Below, piece after piece: positions 55,585 through 64,000 of a DNA stretch of 64,000 bases. This stretch comes from Epichloe hybrida (taxonomy: Eukaryota > Ascomycota > Sordariomycetes > Hypocreales > Clavicipitaceae). Location of the stretch: positions 2,170,001 to 2,234,000 of the forward strand of contig JAFEKR010000004.1 of assembly GCA_019022495.1 (NCBI GenBank), given 5' to 3'. How positions within the stretch are numbered: the first letter of the stretch is position 1; each line of letters opens with the position of its first letter. A program made the position numbers and the translations under genes. The notes below the pieces were generated by a model. That model worked only from the letters and a program-made list of their open reading frames with translations. It had not been told where the DNA came from and searched no databases.

Positions 55585-56625
55585 GGTGCTGACAAAAGTG
55601 GTAGTGAAGGGTTTCGAAGACTACTACGTTCGTCATGGGCCAAGAAAATCTTGATCGAGCGATTCGTCCCATGGGAGGCGTGTTGTATTCGCGTATCAAT
55701 ATCAAGTCTGCAAGAGCTCGGTACGTATTTCTCGACAAGTTCGACGCATGGTGTGTACACTGCAAACAAACAAAGCAGGTTACTGGTGACAGTTGGCGAG
55801 GCAAGCTGAGCAGGACGAGCAAGGCCTATATTTGGAGGCAGTACAAGTCGTGGGTTCTCGAGAAGGAGTTTCCGATTCCCAAATCCTGGGGGCCTTTGTG
55901 CCAGAGGCTGGCACACCGCTGGCAAATCTGACGCGCCGGCAACGAAATCGTTCGCCGGGTTTGAGACACCAGACTAGGGATGACAAAACAGCTTGTCAGA
56001 TGCAAAGTTGGAGTTGCACGAAAAGAATGCGGCCGGCGGTCTGCAAGCCACGAAGACTTGCTGAGATTCGGTGGCGGGGCCTTCGAAATCACGCCGATGA
56101 GTGACAAAGCACGCAGATGTAGCTCATTTCCGACTGACTAACCAGACTGACAGTCGCCTTCGATACTACGGAGTAGATGTTGGAGATGCAAGCTGCACGA
56201 CGCGCCGTCGAGGCTGGGATCAATTGGTAGTCGGGAGCTGTTGCGTCAGGGCCCACGGCGGCGGGGTTTGGTGCCTCGCTTGTTGGCGTTTTACTGGCTC
56301 GTGCTAGCGCCATCCATACCGGATTTCACTGCGTACAGTGGGTAGAGTGGGTAGAGCCCAATCGATCCAATCCACCCGGAGCTGCCCAACAAGCTTCATC
56401 GTTTTGTTGTTGACAACTTGGTATGTACTCCGTGCAGCGGTGGGTGTATCGACACGGACCAGACCCCACGAGGAACTTGAAAATTGTCCCGCAGTTCAAG
56501 GACAGCGTTGCGCGCCATTACATATTTCGGCCAACATTGCCAACCCAAGCGTCTATCCATCTTGGGCACACGGCGATTGCCATGGCACCACGTTCGTCCT
56601 GGACTACGTCTCCAAGGTAGCCACC
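55585..56625. other. Divergent interval, 1 kb
   Basis: Between FAB1 and the downstream hypothetical gene. The frame upstream of 56626 is open but lacks an ATG and any homology. TACGGAGTA occurs at 56167 and TACTCCGT at 56426. Confidence 0.45.
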
Positions 56626-58482
56626 ATGTCTTCCAGCTCGTCGCCTCAGCAAACCGTCCAGGTGCAGCTGGGGCGGCGATTTGCAACCATACCGAGAGAC
56701 CAGCTTCAAATTCTGGATCACAATGGCGCGTGGGCCGTCGATCCGAGTGAACGCCAGGGTGTTCCTCAAATTCCAGATCATATCTTGCAAGGTATAATCT
56801 CATACCACTCGATGCAAATCCGACATACAGGAGAAGTCGCACACCGGGCCTTGTCTACTGCTGATGACGTTGTGCCCGAAAAAGAGTCGCACGGACTGGC
56901 TAATGAAGACAATGACGATGGAACCGGCGAAGACAAAAATGTCGGCGAAGCCAGTAATCAAGAGGAAGACGACGGCGAGGAGAGCGTAATCTCTGGGTGG
57001 TCTGTTTCTCCGCCTCGGGCATCAGCAAAATCCATCCCGTCACCACAATTTCAGTCTCAAATTGTTCAAGAGACGCCTCAGGTCGACCACCCGGATGACG
57101 ATGTATCAGTATCCCAGCATTTGGTGCCACAGCTACCACGGCACCGTTCTCTGCACCATGTCGAACCCATTGAGGAGGAGGAGGAGGATGAAGAAGAAAT
57201 GGAAGTAGATCTGCCTAGAGCTCATCAGAGCTCTCAAGCTCGAGTGAATCTTGTATCAGCGCGCATGCAGGTGACATCTACCCCGGCTGATGGCATCATT
57301 ACGCAAAACACCAGCAATGAGACGCCGTCCTGTGCTCAGCCTGACCAACGGGTTATCCCTGGAACTGTATTTCCGAAACAATATGCCGTGCCGCGTGTAG
57401 ACGGACCAGAACGTAGGAAGCATCGCAGAATGCAACCTATTCAATTCAAAGGGACCACGCCAGTCAAGAGGGCGAACCCCTCGGCCTTCGAGAGGCTGCC
57501 TACTACATCACGACTTGCCGAGGTGGACAGCTCCCTGTCTACTTCGTCCAGCTCACTTATACCAGCTACCTGTGCGACAAACTCAACTCAAAACTCGACA
57601 ACAGGCCATCCACTTGCCGCCCAGCAATCCACCGCCGAACACGCTTCTGGGCTGAATCCTCTCCATCAATCTTACGACACTGTTTCACACACTAGGCCGT
57701 CCATCGAGAATCTCACCCTCCAATCGAAACGTGCAACACCCTCCTCCAAAGATATGTACAGCTTTTTTAAAACAGCATATCCTTCCTACGCGACTTCCCA
57801 CGCGGGTACCCTCAAAAACTTCATCAAAGCCATGCTTTGTCTCGAATTTCTTCAAGCAGAAAGAGCCCTTCGCGAATTTCTATACGACGATTTTATCCGT
57901 GCCTTCTCGAGTGGGTATCTCGGTTACGTACGAAATGCTGGCGCGGGCCAAGAAGCCCTCCCCGCGATTGAGTGGTTCAACCTGCTTGATGGGCGACCCG
58001 AATACTCTCAGATGATCATTAACAAGAAGAATGTGAAGGGAGTTTTGGACGCATACCCGGAGGAAGTTGCTCTCGCAAGACAGTACATCTCTGGCAAGTC
58101 ACAGAAAGAAGAGGCACCACATCGAGAAACTAAACAGCTGGAAGCGGGCGAAAGATTGGACGTGGACATGCACACGAGCCAAACACCGGAGGGCTCTCCC
58201 GCAGGGACAGCAAGAAATCCTCGCAGGTCATCTATGCCGTCTCCGGAACTGGGGACTGACGGCCCTGGGCTACCTGGGCTCGGGCCGCCGTCTTCGGCAA
58301 GGCTTCCCAGAACACCAAGTGCGTCGCATTACTTTGAAAGAATGAGGTCAGAGAGTAGGAGCAAGCCGGCAAGACCGAGAGCGGTGGACCACCAAGCTCG
58401 GCTGCGCGAGCATTTCAGAAGAGCCAAGGCCAAAAACACACGCAGTTCAGGGAGCCGACATGAGTCGGCGCAGCTCAATTAA
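56626..58482 (+). CDS. Unrecognised acidic protein with a conserved-looking C-terminal helical module
   Basis: Intronless, 618 aa from the ATG at 56626 (good Kozak CCACCATGT; no in-frame ATG upstream). I do not recognise the family. A short ordered N-terminus (TVQVQLGRRFATIPRDQLQI) is followed by an Asp/Glu/Ser-rich disordered stretch with runs such as EEEEEDEEEMEVDL, then a roughly 110-residue compact aromatic module at about 375-490 (MYSFFKTAYPSYATSH, LKNFIKAMLCLEFLQAERAL, FLYDDFIRAFSSGYLGYV). The C-terminus is basic (KPARPRAVDHQARLREHFRR) and could bind nucleic acid or direct nuclear import. Composition suggests a nuclear scaffold; that is inference only. Confidence 0.7.
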   Translation: MSSSSSPQQTVQVQLGRRFATIPRDQLQILDHNGAWAVDPSERQGVPQIPDHILQGIISYHSMQIRHTGEVAHRALSTADDVVPEKESHGLANEDNDDGTGEDKNVGEASNQEEDDGEESVISGWSVSPPRASAKSIPSPQFQSQIVQETPQVDHPDDDVSVSQHLVPQLPRHRSLHHVEPIEEEEEDEEEMEVDLPRAHQSSQARVNLVSARMQVTSTPADGIITQNTSNETPSCAQPDQRVIPGTVFPKQYAVPRVDGPERRKHRRMQPIQFKGTTPVKRANPSAFERLPTTSRLAEVDSSLSTSSSSLIPATCATNSTQNSTTGHPLAAQQSTAEHASGLNPLHQSYDTVSHTRPSIENLTLQSKRATPSSKDMYSFFKTAYPSYATSHAGTLKNFIKAMLCLEFLQAERALREFLYDDFIRAFSSGYLGYVRNAGAGQEALPAIEWFNLLDGRPEYSQMIINKKNVKGVLDAYPEEVALARQYISGKSQKEEAPHRETKQLEAGERLDVDMHTSQTPEGSPAGTARNPRRSSMPSPELGTDGPGLPGLGPPSSARLPRTPSASHYFERMRSESRSKPARPRAVDHQARLREHFRRAKAKNTRSSGSRHESAQLN

Positions 58483-59099
58483 TTTGTTGTCGGCTGCATA
58501 TGGAGGCTATTACGCTGTAATTTTTATTTATTTATTTATTTCATGAGCGCTTGCAACAGACTCCAGCCAAGGCTCAGCCGGATGCCGCAAGAAATCGCAT
58601 TACGTGAAATCATGTCCCTCGGAATATATCTTCATCACGGATCGGAAAGTTCCAGTGTAACCATTAGGCAGATGTGTATCTTTTGAACTGTGCGTGGGCT
58701 TTTGTTCTGTCTTCTAAATACCTAGGTAGGCGTGGTCAATAACGCCAAAAAAAATATGTACATGACTTTGTAGTAAGAAAAAAAGAAGAAAGAAAGTTTT
58801 TCATCATAATGGCTCCTTGAGGAGTCCAATTTCGTTACATCTAAGGCTGGGTCTTTTTTTTTTTTTTTTTTTTTTTTTTGCGTCCCATGTCAATCTCTCT
58901 TTTTCATTGACCATCCCTCCCCCCTTGGCGCAGCCATATAGCTCTCATCCGACACAGACGGAAGGGAAAAGGGGGTAGAGGTTCAGCGACGATTTCTTTT
59001 CCCCGGTGGTTGAAAAATATTCGGTCGTTACAGATTCCCGGTTCAATTCTTCACGTGTTCTTCATTAATTCCATTGCGTGGCTTTCTTGCTGGTTGCTT
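58483..59099. other. Convergent 3' interval
   Basis: AT-rich, with (TTTA)n near 58520-58541 and a T-tract at 58855-58879. No gene. Confidence 0.5.
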
Positions 59100-59713
59100 T
59101 CAAGATGTGCTTGGCGGCGTATCCTCCTTGTCTTTGGCTTCAGCCTCGGCAGCCTTCTTCTTGCTCTGACGCTCCTCTTCCTCGGGGGTAAGCGTCTTGA
59201 GCTGAAGAGCGTGGATGCCGCCCTCGAGGGCCATTTCATCACGGAGAAGGGCGTAGACCATTCTGTGGCGGGCGGACTGCATTTTGGACTTGAACGCGTC
59301 GGATGTAATGACGAGTCTGGAAGGGGAGGGGGTGTGTATCACGGTGAGTCAAGGGGCATTCCAGATTGTATTTTTGGGGGCCCAGATGCAGAAGAGAATA
59401 AGATGTCGTGGGAGCAATGGAGATGCAGGCTGAACACATACCTGAAGTGGGTCTCCTTGGATGAGCTGCCCTGCATGGCCTTGTGGTGAGAGTGAAGATG
59501 AGAGTCGTTGTAAATCTCAAAGGTCAGCGGATTGAAAGCAGCTGTGACCTGCGTTTGTTGAAATGAGGTGATTAGCCAGTCGGGCAAGATGGAAAGAATT
59601 CGGAGGACATGACCTACCTTGGCACGAATGGCATCCTCAATGGGAGTAGCAGAAGTCATGGTGGAGAATTGTCTCCCGGCATTCGAGAATCCCAATGCGT
59701 ATCGTCGCAACAT
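59100..59713 (-). CDS. BolA-family protein
   Basis: Complement of join(59100..59316,59442..59548,59618..59713), 139 aa. The BolA domain spans about residues 20-105: AAFNPLTFEIYNDSHLHSHH (signature), GSSSKETHFRLVITSDAFKS and ARHRMVYALLRDEMALEGGI. BolA proteins work with monothiol glutaredoxins in Fe-S cluster delivery and iron sensing. The N-terminus MLRRYALGFSNAGRQFSTMT looks like a mitochondrial presequence, so a Bol1/BOLA1-like mitochondrial role is likely. The C-terminus is a charged Glu/Lys tail. Confidence 0.92.
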
Positions 59714-61450
59714 ACGGGGCAACAGGAGAGGTGACGTTGAATCGGTGATAAAGTGAAAGCACAGCTGTTGCTAAGCTCTTGCAAAGCTCTTGTCGTCGTC
59801 GTCTGTCCGGTGGATGGGTCCGGTTGTCGGAGGAAGGGGACAGCAAGGCTGGTTGATTGGTGGTGGTGGTTGGTGGTGGTGGTTGTTGGAAAAGAAGAGA
59901 GAGAGGGGAGGGAGGAGCAAGAATGTCGGAAATAATGAGGAGCTCAAGAAGAAATAAATATTCACACAAGATGAATAGACAAGACAGCTCAGACCGTGCC
60001 CGACTTCTCGTTGGCTGCGCAGAGTGAGAGTGATGCGATTTTTTTCTTGTTCTCTCTCTCTCTTCTTCATTGTCTTCGGTCTACAGAGTAGTCGGTGAAG
60101 ACCGCTTAAGCGGCTTGCATGCACAGTCCCACAGTCTTTTTTACGGGGGCAAGGCGAGGTCCAACGTCCAATGACAACACGATTGAGCGATCCGGTAATC
60201 CAGCGGTGACGGGGGCTGCCACTTGGGGCTGTCACTTGGGGCTGCCACTTGCTGCAGCTGTTGTGGGCTGCCAGGCACGTTTTCTGGGTTGCATCGAGGG
60301 TTCCGGGAGTTCGAGTTGCTGTTCTCACGACCCGCTCAACACTTGTCTCAAGGCGACCTTGTGCATCGAGGCCTTCTGCAAGGTGCATAGCTTCTGGTCT
60401 TTCACGGGTATTCTTTTGCAGTGCGAGACGGTATGTCCAGCCGGGATACACGCGCTCGAAAAGAGGGGCGCGGCAGCTCGGGAAAGCCAAGTATTTCCTT
60501 CTTCACGAGTGTGCGAGATGACACAAGAGAAGCCTTCCTGCATGATCCTGCATGGGGGCCAAGAGCAAAAAGCGACGAGAAACAGCGAGACAACAAGGCG
60601 GCAATTGGGAGCAGACGACAACGGTGGGGGAGGGGGAAGGGGAAGGGGAAGGGGAGAGGGGGGAGAAGCAATCATCAATCATCAAAGAACCCTGGCGATG
60701 CAAGACCTGCCTCTGGTCCTAAAAATGCCATCTACGGAGTATGTAATCTCGGTTCGCTGCGTCGTGGTGTGGTGTGGCCGAATGTCGAAGTTTTGCATCT
60801 TCAACTCATTAAGCGCCCATCCGAGGGAGGAACCAAGAGAGGCGTCTTCGCAATCAAGTGCCGACAGAACGGAGGTATCAGGTACATACGGACCGTACGC
60901 CCCAGGACGATAAGGACGATAAAAGTATCAGAAAGCCTCCATGCTGTGCATGCGTCCATGTTTCCTCGCCGCCTTTTCGTCCGCTTCTCCAGCCCGGCTT
61001 TTTCCCCGTACAAGGTCAGCAGCCACATCACATCAATAATGGTTCCGAACCCCGATAGACGCTGCCCCGCCAATTCCATGTACATTGCATGTAGTTCCAC
61101 ATCATCGGCGCCAACATCTGAACTCCGTTTCCAACGGAGCCGCTCGGTCGCTCGGCTTCCCATCTCTTCGATGGGCGAAAACATGGAGCGCCAAATTGCC
61201 GGCTCTCAACAAGTCTCAACGTCCACCAAACCCCGTCTTCACTCGGTCGGAGCACAGGACCGGTAACAGAGGCACCAGGGGCAGCTCTTGGCCGAGTATT
61301 GAACCAGAGCAGCGCTGCAACAGCCTCCGCAACTGAGTATAGTAGGCTGGGTTCCACTACGGAGCAATTATGCTCGCTGTCGGACGCTACGTCGTTCTGA
61401 TCAGATAAAACACCCTTCGTCGGCGCCTGTTGTTGCACCGGGTTTTGCTC
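59714..61450. other. Gene-free interval, 1.7 kb
   Basis: No supported gene. Visible structure: GGTTGGTGGT repeats near 59858-59885, a CTCTCT run near 60050, CTGCCACTTG repeats near 60217-60255, and the G-rich tract at 60623-60665. Frames in this region are short and lack domain features. Confidence 0.45.
60623..60665 (+). repeat. G-rich tract, unit GGGGAA
   Basis: Successive G4-G5 runs separated by A or AA; fits the G-quadruplex consensus on the plus strand. Confidence 0.8.
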
Positions 61451-63542
61451 ATGACGATCCGTCCTACCCTTCCACCGGGATTCCGGACTTTGGCTTCATC
61501 TTCACCCTCTTCACCCTCTTCATCCCTGTCTGCCGTCTCCGAATCCTGCCGTCGGTCCTTTCGTCGCCGCGCGCTTCTCGTCTCGTCATCCATGCCGTCT
61601 TCATGTCTCTTTTCCTCCAAGATGCACACAGCGTCCTTGCCGCGGCTGCCCATCTTTGAGGCCATCGCGAGGCACGAACCCGAGTCGACTGCCTTGATTC
61701 ATTCTGTGTCAGGGAGACGGTTCACATACGGCGAGCTCCTGGGCGATGTGCGCCGAGCGAAGGAGCGGTTCCTGGAAGCTAGTGGCCATAAGGACTTGCA
61801 AGGAGAGAGGATAGCTTTCCTGGTCGAAAATAGCTATGATTACGTGGGTGAGCTGTCGCGGAGCTTCATGCTCTGTCCATGTTTCTCTTTGACTTCGCTT
61901 CTTACTCGATTTCATGTCAATACTAACAAGATTACCCCAGTGACTTTCCTCGCAATTCTCGCTGCGCGATCAATCGCAGTCCCCATGTCCCCTGCATTCC
62001 CAGCTCCAGAGCTGCAATACATCTTGGATCACAGCCAAGCTTCACTCCTTGTGTCCTCTTCCAAATTCGCGTCCGCGGCACACGAAGTTCTCACTGCCGA
62101 GTTGAAGGCCAGACCACTGCATCTAAAGTTACCAAAGCATGTTGGCAGCCCAGGTGGAACGAGAGACGCTGTTACGCTGGAAGGCTCCGACCCTGGAAGA
62201 GCCGGGCTCATGCTCTACACATCGGGAACTACAAACAGGCCCGTATGTCAAGCCGATCACTGCCTGCCTTGGAAAACACGAAACGAGCTGTCATTAAATG
62301 CTAACCCAAGACTTGTAGAAAGGAGTATTGATACCGCACTCCGCACTCACAGCTCAGTCTCATTCTCTCATCGAGGCGTGGGACTACACTCCATCAGACC
62401 ACCTCCTCCACGTCCTGCCGCTGCACCACATCCATGGAACCGTCAACGCCGTCATCACGCCCCTTTTTGCCGGTTCCTCCATCGAGTTCATGTTTCCTTT
62501 CAACGCAGACGCCGTATGGAAGCGCCTCGCTGCCCCATATCTTCCCACACACGACACCAACGGCACCAACAGCGGCACGAGTGGCCACACAAATGGCGTC
62601 AAATCCACCAAACCAAAAGTCACATTCTTCACCGCCGTGCCCACAGTATACAGCCGCCTCTTGACCAGCCACAGGAGCCTCTCCACGGATCTCCAGCGAG
62701 CAGCCCGAGAAGCCATTTCCCCGCAAAACATGCGCGTCAATATCTCTGGGTCCGCCGCCCTCCCCACACCCATAAAATCCGCATGGCACGACCTCTCCCA
62801 TGGCAACGTCCTCCTCGAGCGATACGGCATGACAGAAGTCGGCATGGCACTCTCCTGTGGACTCAGTTTTTCCGACCGTGTCGACGCCAGCGTCGGCTGG
62901 GCTCTGCCGTCTGTCCAAGCACGTCTCATGGACGTGGACACGGGCGAAATCATCCTTCCCGGCCAAGAACTCGACTCCAACGGCCGCCAACGATCCGGCG
63001 AGATTCAACTGCGCGGCCCAACCATCTTCCAAGAATACTGGCGTAATCCCGAAGCAACATCCAAGGAATTCATCTCCGACCCAGACAACCAGGGACGCTG
63101 GTTCAAAACCGGCGATGTCGCCGTCCGTCGCGCCGTTCCATCCGCTTCACACAGTCAACACTGGACCAGAGGACCATTGTACTTCATACAGGGCCGTCTC
63201 ACGGCAGATATAATCAAGACTGGCGGAGAGAAGGTATCCGCTCTCGAAGTTGAGCGCGAGCTTCTTTCTCTACCTGAAGTTTCGGAGGCTGCCGTCGTGG
63301 CGGTCCCCAGTGGGAACTGGGGCCAGAAGGTCGGTGCTGTCATCATCCTCGATAAAGACGTCGTTGAGAAATGGACACCCTTGGAGATGCGACGCGCCCT
63401 GAAAAGCAGATTGGTCAACTACAAAATTCCGCAGGTCATGAAGATTGTGGACCACATTCCTAGGAATGCCATGGGCAAAATAAATAAGAAGCAACTTGTG
63501 AAGCAGATGTTTGCGGACGAGCAGAGCGGGAATGAGACGTAA
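61451..63542 (+). CDS. ACSF3-like malonyl/acyl-CoA synthetase
   Basis: Exons join(61451..61847,61941..62242,62319..63542), 640 aa. ANL-superfamily adenylating enzyme: P-loop LMLYTSGTTNRPKGVLIPHS (restored by splicing), LLERYGMTEVGMAL, GRWFKTGDVA, hinge and TGGEKVSALEVERELLSLPE, with the catalytic Lys in MGKINKKQL. ACSF3 enzymes load malonate or methylmalonate on CoA in mitochondria for lipoate and protein malonylation metabolism. The long Ser/Arg-rich N-terminus (RTLASSSPSSPSSSLS...RRSFRRRALL) is consistent with mitochondrial import; internal Mets could give a shorter form. Substrate assignment rests on overall resemblance to ACSF3 and is less sure than the superfamily. Confidence 0.85.
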
Positions 63543-64000
63543 AAGGGCATGCCATCATGGCCTTCGAACGTCTTGGACGGGCAGGCGTCTGGGAGGAGTA
63601 GTAGCTGTTACTCTCTTCAATCGGGAAAGGGGAGTTACCTTTTGGCTGGCACCTTGGTATTGAGAACCCGTGCACGATCTGGTGGTAGTGGAGCCAGGTG
63701 GGAAACCTGTGAGCTTCGAGCTTCACACAGCAACGATGCGCGTGACTACCATCACAGGCAGCTGCGAGCGAATTCCATGTACAATATGAGAAGCATGTGT
63801 ATATATATTAGGACACTGGCCAGATGACTGAATCTAAATTTTTGTACGGCCATTCAAGGTCAGAGTGCGCGGGCATACCTACGCGAGGTTGCCCATCCGA
63901 GCAAAATCATCAAGGAGCTTCCTCGCAAAACGCCACAGTGTAAACATAGACGGTGTTTTTCTTTTTTTTCCGTAGTGCGCGAAGTGGGCTCGCCTGAAAG
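63543..64000. other. 3' flank at the window end
   Basis: No gene seen in the last 458 bp; a T-tract lies at about 63958-63970. Confidence 0.5.

Overview
This window looks like nuclear DNA of a filamentous ascomycete, most likely a Sordariomycete and possibly Hypocreales. The genes carry many short introns (about 45-100 nt, GTRNGT...YAG), intergenic regions are 0.3-3.7 kb, and the gene set includes fungal-specific families such as a Zn2Cys6 regulator, GH125, GH76 and Mdm12. There are no operons. I rebuilt exon structures by joining reading frames at splice sites that restore family-conserved sequence. Every multi-exon gene called intact keeps its frame, except that the 5'-truncated ferric reductase is open from the window edge.

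Left part (1-13.4 kb): the 3' end of a ferric reductase, a convergent thioredoxin with a CPPC active site, a secreted GH125 exo-alpha-1,6-mannosidase-like gene with ten exons including one of 8 nt, a 407-bp Tc1/mariner-type MITE with near-perfect 50-bp terminal inverted repeats, an eight-exon Zn2Cys6 regulator of nit-4/nirA type, and a decayed MFS sugar-type transporter.

Central metabolic locus (13.6-21.1 kb): the most interesting region. A sugar-phosphate cyclase of the DHQ-synthase superfamily (minus) is divergent from a COMT-fold O-methyltransferase (plus), which is followed by a membrane-anchored ATP-grasp ligase (plus). This is the mysA-mysB-mysC gene trio of mycosporine biosynthesis (sedoheptulose-7-phosphate to 4-deoxygadusol to a mycosporine-amino acid). 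No mysD/mysE-type second-amino-acid gene is visible. A biosynthetic threonine dehydratase (ILV1) follows directly. Next is a 3.7-kb gene-free stretch with G-rich tandem repeats.

Middle (24.9-37.6 kb): a protein with two cyclic-nucleotide-binding domains, an F-box and leucine-rich repeats; a mitochondrial GHITM-type Bax-inhibitor-family protein; MsrA; a second, diverged MITE copy of the same family; a small secreted protein of the fungal IgE-binding-protein-like type; an aspartic-peptidase-like secreted protein that seems to have lost both catalytic aspartates; and a secreted GH76 alpha-1,6-mannanase.

Right part (38.6-63.5 kb): mostly conserved housekeeping cell biology. It holds a Ppc89/Cep57-type spindle-pole-body coiled coil, Noc2 (ribosome export), Vps28 (ESCRT-I), Mdm12 (ERMES), Fab1 PI3P 5-kinase (2,518 aa, two exons), an unrecognised acidic protein, a BolA-family protein, and an ACSF3-like malonyl/acyl-CoA synthetase.
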